A DNA stretch of 64,000 nucleotides. It comes from Candidatus Thorarchaeota archaeon. Lineage in GTDB: Archaea; Asgardarchaeota; Thorarchaeia; Thorarchaeales; Thorarchaeaceae. Below the pieces are notes generated by a model, which saw only the letters and a program-made list of their open reading frames with translations, searched no databases and had not been told where the DNA came from. The stretch covers positions 2,561,445-2,625,444 of the forward strand of contig CP070761.1 in NCBI GenBank assembly GCA_020348985.1. The letters are read 5' to 3'. Position 1 is the stretch's first letter. Every line of letters starts with the position of its first letter. This document shows positions 8,848-16,995 of this stretch, one piece after another. A program made the translations under genes and the position numbers.

Positions 8848-9882
8848 TCATAGGAAATCGGTCTCAATGATCTGTACGTCATCAGCCAAACGGGCTTGAG
8901 GCGTAGGACTTGCTTTTGTAGTTACTCCCACGGACCAGCACTGTATGCCTTTCTTCTTCAGTAGATCAGAGAGGGTGCCGGCCCTTCCGGACTCGATGAA
9001 TATGAGCATCCCTCCGGCAGTCTCTGCACTCTGGCCTATTGCCAGCTTGTGTCCAAAGTATTCCGCCAGCTGAGAAGTTCCACGTATAATAGGAAGAGTG
9101 TCGATCACCACATCCACACCACTTAGGACGGCGACATTGTTTGCATGCCCAATTATCCCAAAACCCGTGATGTCCGTGGCAGCATTGACTCCTATCTCAA
9201 CCATGGCTGCTGCGACTTCGCGATTGCTTTGTGTCATCACATTAACCGCAGACTTCTCTATTCGTCGGAGTTCGGATTCATCAAACTGAGCAAGCAGGGT
9301 ATCGCGCTTCTCATCTCTCAGATCTCTGTAGGATCGCATTGCAGGTTGGATTCCTAATGGTTTTGTCAAGAGCACCGAGTCCCCTGCTTTGGCGCCAGAT
9401 GAGTAAATCACATCTTTGGGATGGGCAATCCCGAGACATATTCCACCAAATACGGGCTCGGGATTCGTTATTGTCTGTCCCCCAGTGACTTTGGAATCTA
9501 GCTTCTTCATGAAGTCAGTCATACCCTGAAGGACTCCTGCAGCTATGTCCCTTGGCAAGTGGCGAGGATACGCCATGAATGCCTGCATTGACAGAATCTT
9601 TGTCGCACCCATTGCAAAAACATCGTTAGTTGCATTGCAAGCGACGATTTCACCCTGCACACGAGGGTCATCGTGGATAGGCGTGAAGATATCGACGTTT
9701 TCTATGACTGCGACATCATCGTTAATGACTTGGACAACGGCATCCTCTCCATACTCTCTTGAACAGACAACATCGGTCGGAATCAGACCTGATGCCTGGA
9801 GGAGTAGCGTCAAATCATCCTGCTTCACCTTGCAGCTTCAGCCGTGGCTAGTGACCATTGCAGTTAGTCGCGTTTCACGCAC
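8848..9882 (-). CDS. selD: Selenide, water dikinase (selenophosphate synthetase) with in-frame UGA selenocysteine
   Basis: SelD makes selenophosphate from selenide and ATP for tRNA-Sec synthesis. The 344-codon frame includes a TGA at 9840-9838 (residue 15) in the context SHG-U-SCKV. This is the position of the catalytic Cys/Sec of SelD (E. coli GAGCGCK, human KGUGCK), with the essential Lys three residues later. Downstream motifs are intact: VDIFTPIHDDP, ATNDVFAMGA, TGGQTITNPEPVFGG, LLTKPLGIQP and DITGFGIIGH. I chose GTG 9882 as start (GGAGG 12 bases upstream), giving MRETRLTAMVTSHGU, like other SelD N termini. Calling the start at the GTG after the UGA would drop the active site. It is divergent from rtcB, with ~150 bp between. 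Confidence 0.9.
9838..9840 (-). other. UGA codon read as selenocysteine in selD
   Basis: Reading the minus strand through this TGA joins RLTAMVTSHG to SCKVKQDDLTLLL in one frame, with no shift needed. Both halves match the SelD N terminus, and the stop falls exactly at the catalytic chalcogen residue. A nonsense mutation or sequencing error would be unlikely to hit that codon by chance. Confidence 0.88.
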
Positions 9883-10031
9883 CTGGTGTTCATACCTCCA
9901 TCCTTTTTGGACAATCACGTCCCTCAAGACAGGAGAAATGGCTGGTAATAAACTGTAATATGAGTCCGAGTTCACAAGCCTTATAGCAAGAGCTTCGAAT
10001 TCGGCACTGACTCGACTAGGTGAGATATTGA

Positions 10032-11477
10032 TTGAGGATAAGCAAGATTTCTGAAAATATTCACGAGATACCCATGGGAACACAGCAGTGTATGAGAGTC
10101 CCTGTCAAGGTGTTTGCCTCTGATGCTCTTGTGAGTAAGATGCGACAAGACGCAACATTCCAACAAGGTGCTAATGCTGCATGTCTTCCAGGAATCTACT
10201 CACATGGCATAATCCTGCCAGATGGCCATCAGGGCTACGGGTTTCCAATAGGCGGAGTTGCGGCAATCGACTACGAGAACGGAGTGATTTCGCCAGGAGG
10301 TGTCGGCTACGACATCAACTGTGGTGTCCGTGTTCTGCGGACTGATTTTGATGAGAAAGATGTTAGACCGCAGCTGAAGGAGCTTGTCAATCGTCTTTTC
10401 AACGACATCCCGACTGGAGTTGGAAGAGGCGGAAGAATCGATGTAAGAGGAAAAGGGGGAGTTGACGAAATCCTACTTAGAGGAGCTGAATGGGCTGTCG
10501 AAAACGGATTCGGGTGGAAGGAAGACCTTGAACATCAGGAAGCCGGAGGGCGAATAGAATATGCAGATCCCTCAAAGGTTTCATCTCACGCGAAGGAGAG
10601 GGGAATGCGGCAGGTGGGCACATTGGGCTCGGGAAATCACTTCCTTGAGATTCAGGTTGTCGACCAGATCTATAATGAAGAAGCGGCCTCAGCAATGGGA
10701 ATAACCCATACAGGTCAAGTGACTGTCATGATTCATAGTGGATCGCGAGGACTTGGTCATCAGGTATGCAGTGACTACATCAAAATCATGACGCAAGCAA
10801 TGCGTAAGTATAGCTTGGATCTTCCGGACAGGGAGCTCTGTAGTGCACCCACGACATCTGATGAAGGACAGGCATATCTAGGTGCGATGAGTGCCGCGGC
10901 GAATTATGCGTTTGCCAATAGACAATCGATGCTGCACTGGACTCGCGAGACGTTTTCCAGTATCTTTGGACAAGCACCAGAGGACATTGGGATGCGTCTA
11001 ATCTATGACGTCGCACACAACATGGGAAAGGTTGAGGAACACGAAATAGAAGGTAAGAGAAGAAAAGTCGTAGTCCATCGAAAAGGAGCAACGCGAGCTT
11101 TTCCGCCAGGCCATGAAGAGGTCCCGTCCAAGTACAAGAATATCGGGCAACCGGTCCTGATACCAGGAACAATGGGGACGGCATCGTATATCCTCATTGG
11201 GGACAAGCGCGGGATGGACCTGACATTTGGATCAACGGCACATGGTGCTGGCAGATTCATGAGCCGCAGTAGAGCCAAGAAGCAATTCTTTGGGAAAGAA
11301 GTGCAGAGCTCGTTAGCAGAAACCGGGATCATTGTCAAAGCAACAAAAGGCATAGTCATAGCCGAAGAAGCACCTGGTGCTTACAAGGACGTAGACGAAG
11401 TTGTAAGGGTTTCAGATGCAGTCGGAATAGCTACCAAGGCAGTAAGACTACGACCGATTGGTGTCATCAAGGGCTGA
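10032..11477 (+). CDS. rtcB: tRNA-splicing RNA ligase RtcB
   Basis: RtcB joins tRNA exon halves, ligating a 2',3'-cyclic phosphate end to a 5'-OH end with GTP and Mn2+. The 481-aa protein has no intein and is full length. Visible motifs are LPDGHQGYGFPIGGVAA, the metal-binding GGVGYDINCGVR, GTLGSGNHFLEIQVV, the IHSGSRGLGHQ segment, and PGTMGTASYI with a downstream His region near FGSTAHGAGR. The start is TTG 10032 with GGTGAG seven bases upstream; a stop codon lies directly before it in frame. The N-terminal ISKISENIHEIP is conserved in archaeal RtcB, which supports this start. The 3' end overlaps the convergent transporter gene by 30 bp. Confidence 0.95.
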   Translation: MRISKISENIHEIPMGTQQCMRVPVKVFASDALVSKMRQDATFQQGANAACLPGIYSHGIILPDGHQGYGFPIGGVAAIDYENGVISPGGVGYDINCGVRVLRTDFDEKDVRPQLKELVNRLFNDIPTGVGRGGRIDVRGKGGVDEILLRGAEWAVENGFGWKEDLEHQEAGGRIEYADPSKVSSHAKERGMRQVGTLGSGNHFLEIQVVDQIYNEEAASAMGITHTGQVTVMIHSGSRGLGHQVCSDYIKIMTQAMRKYSLDLPDRELCSAPTTSDEGQAYLGAMSAAANYAFANRQSMLHWTRETFSSIFGQAPEDIGMRLIYDVAHNMGKVEEHEIEGKRRKVVVHRKGATRAFPPGHEEVPSKYKNIGQPVLIPGTMGTASYILIGDKRGMDLTFGSTAHGAGRFMSRSRAKKQFFGKEVQSSLAETGIIVKATKGIVIAEEAPGAYKDVDEVVRVSDAVGIATKAVRLRPIGVIKG

Positions 11478-12422
11478 TTCTTCATCACGCTCAGTAAGGG
11501 CAATATCGGCCAAGACCAAACCCACGCCAAGAATAATCACTACAAATCCGAGCATCGTTAACGCCGTGGGAAACTCACCCAGAAACACCATTGCCAGTAG
11601 TGTCGCACCAATAGGTTCTCCTAGTACTGCGGAGGACACAACATACGCGGGAACTATAGTGAGTAAGTAGTTGTTCACCGAGTGACCAAGTGCTGTTGGG
11701 AAGACCGCCAGTGCCAAGAAGATCATTACCTCGTATGGCTCAAAAACGATGAAATCAGGGGCTGCAGGAATCCCTGGCACAAATGGAGCTAGAGTAGATG
11801 AAAAGAAGAACGTGAACACAGCCGCTACAAGATAGATTGAAGATGTATAGACTGTTATGGGAATCCCCTTGGCATAGCGCCGCCCCCCTATGAAGTACAT
11901 CGCGAGAAAGACAGCACCTAGGATGGCAAGGAAATCACCACTGAGTGCCCCAATCCCCTGGGACACCAAATCACTCCATGCAAGCATGAGAGCTCCTGTA
12001 ACTGCTCCTATTATACCAATCCATGATCTGCGTCTCAATGCTTCTCCAATCAGAACTGTGGACATTATAGCTGTGAAAATCGGAGACGTGTTTACTAGAA
12101 CTACGCTAGCCGCCACTGTTGTCAAGTCAAGGGAAATGAACCAAGTTGAGAAGTGGAGTGAGAGGACTATTCCAATCAGAACCAGCCACTTTCTGTTTGC
12201 GCGAAAAGTCTGACTTCTGAAGCCTCCAAGATCCCCGTTTGCTATACCAAGCAATGCCATTACTGCGGAACCATAAAGTGCCCGCCAGAATACTACAACA
12301 ATTGCCGGCGAGTTACTAAGTCGGATGAGGATGCTCCCACTTGAAATCATCGAGACTGATAGGAAGAGGAGCAGAATCACTCGAGTGCTGCCCGTGCTGC
12401 TTCCAAGATTCTTCTGTGTCAT
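11448..12422 (-). CDS. EamA/DMT-family transporter
   Basis: This 324-aa integral membrane protein has about ten hydrophobic spans arranged as two EamA repeats. Each repeat has a typical first helix (SVSMISSGSILIRLSNSPAIVVVFWRA... and later GALSGDFLAILGAVFLAMYFIGGRR). These transporters export or import small metabolites; the substrate is unknown. I chose ATG 12422 because it overlaps the stop of the upstream gene as ATGA, indicating translational coupling. A longer start at 12464 would run inside that gene. It is the last gene of a three-gene operon with the OB-fold protein and the DNPH1-like protein. Confidence 0.88.
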   Translation of the reverse strand: MTQKNLGSSTGSTRVILLLFLSVSMISSGSILIRLSNSPAIVVVFWRALYGSAVMALLGIANGDLGGFRSQTFRANRKWLVLIGIVLSLHFSTWFISLDLTTVAASVVLVNTSPIFTAIMSTVLIGEALRRRSWIGIIGAVTGALMLAWSDLVSQGIGALSGDFLAILGAVFLAMYFIGGRRYAKGIPITVYTSSIYLVAAVFTFFFSSTLAPFVPGIPAAPDFIVFEPYEVMIFLALAVFPTALGHSVNNYLLTIVPAYVVSSAVLGEPIGATLLAMVFLGEFPTALTMLGFVVIILGVGLVLADIALTERDEESALDDTNRS

Positions 12423-12922
12423 CCTCGGGAAAGCTCCTCGCTTGTTTGTCCACACTTCACGCATTTCAGACGACTTTCCCGAACTTCAGCTACTCCTGAC
12501 AGACATTCATTGCAGTGTCCGACTCTTAAATTCGTAATGTTGATTCCACGGAGAATAGATTCTACCTCGTCCAAGTCGGTGTACTCAAACAGTGCCTTTC
12601 CTGGTGCACCCTTTGCCATGAAGGACAATGGCTTGGATTCCGTCTGCCAGAACATAAGAATCGGTTTGGACAGTTCAAAGGCAAGCATAATCTCCATCCC
12701 GACACCCAGGGAGGGATTAGAGACCTCTGTGATTAGAAGATCGCTCCTACGGACTTCCCTAACATCTCGTTGGAATACTTCGTCAGGTTCGGCTGCAGGG
12801 AGAAACTGCGGTGCAAAGACCTCGACCTCCATTGATCTCAGGATGTCAATGACTAGTTTGTAGAAGTTGTCTTTGCGAAGCTGGCTGTGAATGATAGGGC
12901 CTGATAGATAGGCGAGAACCAT
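12419..12922 (-). CDS. DNPH1/RCL-like nucleoside-phosphate hydrolase with C-terminal zinc ribbon
   Basis: Residues 1-110 resemble the nucleoside 2-deoxyribosyltransferase/DNPH1 family. They contain AYLSGPI at the N terminus, ERD-like QRDVREVRRSDLLITEV, and the signature NPSLGVGMEIMLAF with the catalytic Glu. DNPH1 proteins cleave the N-glycosidic bond of deoxynucleoside monophosphates. Residues 130-165 add a zinc ribbon, HCNECL...LKCVKCG, which is not part of the usual enzyme and may bind nucleic acid or a partner. The 167-aa form from ATG 12922 is preferred over GTG 12934. It is 28 bp after the OB-fold gene and overlaps the transporter by 4 bp. The substrate is inferred from family. Confidence 0.75.
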   Translation of the reverse strand: MVLAYLSGPIIHSQLRKDNFYKLVIDILRSMEVEVFAPQFLPAAEPDEVFQRDVREVRRSDLLITEVSNPSLGVGMEIMLAFELSKPILMFWQTESKPLSFMAKGAPGKALFEYTDLDEVESILRGINITNLRVGHCNECLSGVAEVRESRLKCVKCGQTSEELSRG

Positions 12923-12950
12923 GAGAACTAACACAGGTCAGAGTGGTACT

Positions 12951-13310
12951 TTAGTCTGATGCTCCCGATGAACCGTGCTGGAGACCTAATTCAGTCACAG
13001 GTGGTATCGACCCATCATCTGGAATTTCATCGTAATGTCCTGACCGTCCTAGCGAAAGCTGAACCTTTCCTTTCCATTCTTTCGCCCAGCCATCGACTAT
13101 CTTGATGACTTTTCCTGCTGAAAGAGCCGTCCCCTCACCAAATCCCCATAAGGAGAGGATCAGTGTTCCAGTTTCGTCCGCAACTAGGACTTCTCTGAGC
13201 TGAGTCATTCTGCCAGTCTTTGTTCGGATCATTCGAGGCGGTGCTACTTTCATCACTCTAACAACAACATCGGTTACTGGTTTCCCGCCCTGCACCTCGC
13301 TCAGCTTCAA
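12951..13310 (-). CDS. Single OB-fold nucleic-acid-binding protein (RPA/SSB-like)
   Basis: This 119-aa protein is a single OB fold. It has SEVQGGKPVTDVVVRVMKV, a basic turn RTKTGRMTQLREVLVADETGT, LILSLWGFG, and KVIKIVDGWAKEWKGKVQLSLG. This order (strand with Arg/Lys turn, DETG, LWG, then GKVQLSLG) is that of archaeal SSB/RPA-type OB domains, as in the crenarchaeal SSB. A short flexible Ser/Gly/Asp tail follows, as in SSB proteins. It likely binds single-stranded DNA or RNA. It is first in a three-gene minus-strand operon; ~120 bp of noncoding sequence separates it from the GTPase gene's 3' end. Confidence 0.82.
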   Translation of the reverse strand: MKLSEVQGGKPVTDVVVRVMKVAPPRMIRTKTGRMTQLREVLVADETGTLILSLWGFGEGTALSAGKVIKIVDGWAKEWKGKVQLSLGRSGHYDEIPDDGSIPPVTELGLQHGSSGASD

Positions 13311-13430
13311 CGTTAACGCCTACATTGAACTAACCTACTACATCCAAATGAAACTTGCGGGAAGAATTCACTGGGCCCCTGTAGGCACTATACTGTTTGT
13401 CCAAAAGGAAACACGAGTCAATACTAGCGG

Positions 13431-15248
13431 CTAGGATTCGTCGTTCTTGGAGCTCTGACTGTCAAGGCGATTGTTCTCTTCAGATACACCATCATCTGTA
13501 GGTACTGTGTCGAGAATTCCCAATGCCCTTTCGAGGTCTGTACGCATCTTATCATCAAGATCTTCCAATGGCTCTACCTCGCCGTCTAGAAGTACAACCT
13601 CCTCGCAAGAGAACGCTTCGAGGGCTGTTTCGAGTTCTTCTTTGGTTGCCTTTTCAATCTCTTCCGATACTAGATCGTCTGCATCAAGAGCCTCCGATAT
13701 CAGTGCGCGTGCCATCATCGATCCGTTTGATTCATCTGCGCTTGTCTCAATTTCGCTTTCTTCGATAAGAATAGGAACTGCCTCCTCAACTTCATCGTCA
13801 GATATAGTGACTACATCAAAGTCATCAGATGCTTCTACGGGGACCATCTCTGGTGCGATTCCTTCAACAACCACATCATCTTCAACAGCATCTTGGACTG
13901 GTATCTCGATTTCACGCTCCTCCAAATCGGCTGAAAGCGCAGCATCAACTTCAATGAAGAATTCCTCAATGGCATCCATTTCTGAGACATCCGAAACAAC
14001 AGGAGATTCTTCCGTCACAGCCGCCATGTGCTCTACAATCTCTTCTGTTACAAGATCCTCATCGAAGTGTTCAATCTCATCCTCAGCACCACCAACTTCA
14101 GGTACATCGGGGATAACAGAGGGTTCTTCAGCCACTACCTCGACAGGTTCCTCGAAAATTCCCTCGGCTTCTTCTGAGTCAGGCTCCACATCGACGTACT
14201 CAATAACTTCTTCAACGATTTCGTACTCATCTGCGTCCTCAATTATCCGACCATCTTCGTCAACGAGGATTTCTTCTACAATCTCAACTGTTTCGTATTC
14301 CTCTTCAACCTCTTCTTCTGAAACAGCAGAGGCTATTACCGCAGCTGCTTCGACAGCTTCTTCTGAGAACTTGAGCAGCTCAGAGGCTGGAAGATCAGGC
14401 AACGCCACTCCGACATACTGCGCAGCAGCTGTCATTAAGATGCGAAGCATCTCATCTCGACGGCCCTTGTCAATTGCAACCATTGGATAGGTCGGAATTC
14501 CTAATATCTTCTGAACCACCTCAGGTTTCATAGCATTTGGTTTGTCTTGCTTGTTAGCTATTGCGAAGACAGGAACCTTGGGTGCATCTCGCTTTATCAG
14601 TTTGAGAATGTCTTTGCTGATTATCACATTCCTTAGGGTTGAATCGCACACGAGAATGATAACATCAGCACCGTGGAAATAAAACCGCCAGAGTGTTCGG
14701 AATCTCTCTTGGCCTGCGAAATCCCACAGAACGAGTGAGTAGTTGCCGAAACGGATGTTCTCGACAGTCTCAAGGTTGAGTGCGATTGTAGGAACGTATT
14801 GAAGGGGAGGTGTGTCACCCAGGAGGAGATGAAGAGTAGTTGTCTTCCCTGTACCGCCCTCGCCAACCAGCGCTATCTTCAGCCTAGTAACCACCGAAGG
14901 CTCGATTATCTCCTCGAATCTCTCAAGCACGCTATTTAGATCGGCTCTTTCAATCTCAATAGTAAGATCGTGGGCTGCTTTCTTGACACGGTCTTGAGTG
15001 CTGAGCTCATCTTCACCCTTGTCTGTGACAAACACAAGAATTGAATCATCATTAACTTCGCTGCCCATGAACTTGTTCTGATCGATCACCAGAGGAATAT
15101 CCTCTAGTGCGTCATGGTTTTCCGCTAGCTCCTCTCTTGTTGAAATGTATTCTTCAATCTCGCTGGCCCCCACCTCAACTGGCCAGTACTGAACAGATGA
15201 GAGAATCTCATTGTCGTCCAGTCGGATAAGGAAGGCATTATGAATCAT
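13431..15248 (-). CDS. Longin-like domain fused to Arf-like GTPase with long acidic tail
   Basis: The 605-aa protein has three parts. Residues 1-115 start MIHNAFLIRLDDNEILSS and look like a longin/profilin-type fold. Residues 122-285 are a small GTPase of Arf/Rab character: G1 GEGGTGKT (129-136), switch I Thr154, WDFAGQERFRTLWRFYF from 175, NKQD (232-235), and a weak G5 (AIDK). Residues ~300-600 are a low-complexity, highly acidic Glu/Asp/Val region. The catalytic Gln of DFAGQ is kept. Eukaryotic SRP receptor and trafficking factors pair longin domains with Arf-like GTPases, but here they are in one chain. No lipid-anchor motif is seen. It likely regulates a membrane-associated process; the effector is unknown. 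Confidence 0.82.
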   Translation of the reverse strand: MIHNAFLIRLDDNEILSSVQYWPVEVGASEIEEYISTREELAENHDALEDIPLVIDQNKFMGSEVNDDSILVFVTDKGEDELSTQDRVKKAAHDLTIEIERADLNSVLERFEEIIEPSVVTRLKIALVGEGGTGKTTTLHLLLGDTPPLQYVPTIALNLETVENIRFGNYSLVLWDFAGQERFRTLWRFYFHGADVIILVCDSTLRNVIISKDILKLIKRDAPKVPVFAIANKQDKPNAMKPEVVQKILGIPTYPMVAIDKGRRDEMLRILMTAAAQYVGVALPDLPASELLKFSEEAVEAAAVIASAVSEEEVEEEYETVEIVEEILVDEDGRIIEDADEYEIVEEVIEYVDVEPDSEEAEGIFEEPVEVVAEEPSVIPDVPEVGGAEDEIEHFDEDLVTEEIVEHMAAVTEESPVVSDVSEMDAIEEFFIEVDAALSADLEEREIEIPVQDAVEDDVVVEGIAPEMVPVEASDDFDVVTISDDEVEEAVPILIEESEIETSADESNGSMMARALISEALDADDLVSEEIEKATKEELETALEAFSCEEVVLLDGEVEPLEDLDDKMRTDLERALGILDTVPTDDGVSEENNRLDSQSSKNDES

Positions 15249-15373
15249 CCTTCAAGGTCACCAGCCAGATTTCACAAGTCAATTGCGAATCAGCAATCCA
15301 TCTGTGTTGAGATATGGATAAATCGATTGACATGTATCTAATAGTTTGTGGTGTATATGTCCTATTGAGCGTC

Positions 15374-15635
15374 TGTTAGACTAGCTCAAATTCGTAAGTA
15401 GGAGCGGGGCTCGCCCAGCCGAAGCTGATAGTGGCGAACCGTATCCGCATCCGTGACACGCTTTCATCGGAGCATGCGAAAGAACTCAGTTCTTTATGCG
15501 CAAGTATTGGAGTGGCAATCTCGGGGAAGATGCCACAGGGGACCAATGCTTGGAAACTCGCTAGGGGGACCGTGCATTGCAGTGCGAGTTTCCATGACGG
15601 GGGGAAATCGCACATCCCGATAAGAGCAGTCAACA
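15374..15635 (-). ncRNA. Unidentified, strongly structured RNA candidate (~260 nt)
   Basis: This gene-free stretch is rich in nested pairing. The ends pair: TGTT-A-GACT-A-GCTC at 15374-15387 with GAGC-AGTC-AACA at 15624-15635 (12 pairs, two bulged A). Inside are 392-394/618-620 and 401-406 with 609-611 and 615-617. Local hairpins are 15416-15427, 15472-15499 (11 pairs around a 3-nt bulge), 15512-15536 (6 pairs) and 15552-15593 (10 pairs). On the minus strand the first hairpin is CAGC-UUCG-GCUG, the classic stable tetraloop, and an AT-rich box lies ~25 bp upstream of 15635, so I favour that strand. I find no RNase P, SRP or tRNA signatures. Short frames in both strands look non-protein-like. 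Confidence 0.45.
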
Positions 15636-15712
15636 TGAAGAGAGGCATACTGGCCTAATAACCTTACTCCCCTTCACCTAGTGGAACCGCTTGAACACTA
15701 GCCAGGGCAGTT

Positions 15713-16873
15713 TTACCGCGGGAAGTTGTCCCTCAGTAGTCTCAGATGATGGTGGACAAGCTCCATCTGCTTTGCGTCGTCAGGAGTCTTTTCAAGCTCC
15801 ACGATTAAAGTCTGAAGGAAGTATTCGGGGAAGAATAATCGCACACGAATATCGTTAAGCAAGAAGAGCCATTTATCGTACTCGCCAGATGGTCCCTTTC
15901 TTCTCTTTTCGGAGACTACTCTGAATTTCTTTAGCGTCTGAACGGCTGTTTTGAGCTCCTTCGGAGGAATGCCCAGGGTAGCTTCTAGTTCGGATATATT
16001 CACTGGCCTACGTCGGAGGACTACTAGCGTGTCGTAGGCATCGGGATCAGCCAAGATTGAAGCAACTGATACAGTATCCTCAGGTGTCTTTTTCCATTCT
16101 GTGAGGAATTCGAGTACCTCTCGTTTGTACTCAGCGGCGAGTTCCGGATCCAGAACCTGATTTGCAGCCTCCATCGCCATCAGCGGAGGAGCACGGAAGA
16201 CTTCTAGGTCCTTTATCATGAACACACAGGTCCGGCCAATTTCGTCGACCCATTCACTCTTGACAAGTCCGAGTTCCTCAAAGGGTGAGAGGATCGAATC
16301 GACACTGACGCTTGGAAGACCAGTTACCATCTTCAACCATTCTTCTAGCTCTTCTTTGGATATGCCACCCTTCCAGAGCTTCGGAAACACGGCCCTAGAG
16401 ACTTCCTCTGAAAAGAGACGAGCTAAGCGGCTCTCATCAGCCATTCCCGCGAGCCGGATGATCCTCCTGTAGGTGTTATCAAGCTCGCCCTGCAGCTCTG
16501 CATCAGTCATAGAAATTACTGCATTAGTTATGGGTGAGACGACCGATGTTATGGCCGCCTCAAACATCTTGGGGTCTTCGCCTGTTGTAAGAAGCAGTGA
16601 GATGCAATACTGCTCCTCTTCACGAACAATACCAGTATAATATGATGCAACTTGGTATTCCTCTCCCCCAATCCTGACGCTCAGTGATGCAAAACCTGCA
16701 GTGGCGTCTCCCATGGCGTGAGATGTGAAGATCCTCATAATCTCTGTGTTCAAGTCCTCTCGGTATCCATCCGCAAAATTCGCGGGCACCTTAGTCTTGA
16801 GGACTGCTCCGATTTTGCTATCCCAATCTATCAACAAGAGGGCTACGGGCAAGTACAGTATCTCCTTGTCCAT
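15713..16873 (-). CDS. Protein with possible longin-like N terminus and C-terminal winged helix, 386 aa
   Basis: I do not recognise a named family. Residues 1-130 (LPVALLLIDWDSKIGAVLKT, then a beta-rich stretch and helix) could be a longin/roadblock-like fold. The middle is helical. Residues ~290-350 contain a winged-helix pattern (VNISELEATLGIPPKELKTAVQTLKKFRVVSEKRRKG). The rest is soluble with no signal. It lies next to the longin-GTPase gene on the same strand, with the structured RNA candidate in between. Its 3' end is followed by a 6-bp hairpin (15678-15701) that might mark termination. A role in GTPase signalling or transcription is plausible from layout only. Confidence 0.65.
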   Translation of the reverse strand: MDKEILYLPVALLLIDWDSKIGAVLKTKVPANFADGYREDLNTEIMRIFTSHAMGDATAGFASLSVRIGGEEYQVASYYTGIVREEEQYCISLLLTTGEDPKMFEAAITSVVSPITNAVISMTDAELQGELDNTYRRIIRLAGMADESRLARLFSEEVSRAVFPKLWKGGISKEELEEWLKMVTGLPSVSVDSILSPFEELGLVKSEWVDEIGRTCVFMIKDLEVFRAPPLMAMEAANQVLDPELAAEYKREVLEFLTEWKKTPEDTVSVASILADPDAYDTLVVLRRRPVNISELEATLGIPPKELKTAVQTLKKFRVVSEKRRKGPSGEYDKWLFLLNDIRVRLFFPEYFLQTLIVELEKTPDDAKQMELVHHHLRLLRDNFPR

Positions 16874-16995
16874 CCGCGGCTGAATTGCGCAACTTATCAG
16901 GAAGACACATAATCGAGCATAAAAGGATTGTCACATATCATTCCGCAAAATGAGAATTCTGCCCCTTTTTTCGACCGAAGTGTCAAGATTCCAAA

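Noticed and set aside
8848-9828. SelD starting at GTG 9828 as a normal gene, or SelD as a pseudogene broken by a stop
   Set aside because: The frame before the TGA encodes the conserved SelD N terminus and the TGA falls on the catalytic residue, so selenocysteine explains it better.
12423-12464. Longer start for the EamA transporter at 12464
   Set aside because: Would place 14 hydrophilic residues inside the upstream gene; the ATGA overlap at 12422 is the typical coupled start.
13471-14490. Long plus-strand reading frame (339 codons), very rich in Ser and Thr
   Set aside because: It is the antisense of the Glu/Asp-rich tail of the longin-GTPase; codons for Glu and Asp read backwards give Ser-rich frames without stops.
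15374-15635. RNase P RNA or SRP RNA identity for the structured region
   Set aside because: No GAGGAAAGUC/ACAGAA-type P4 core and no GGAA-loop with AGCAG helix-8 motif in either strand.
15376-15658. Two short opposing reading frames in the structured region
   Set aside because: Neither has a recognisable motif or good start; the dense inverted repeats are better explained by an RNA.
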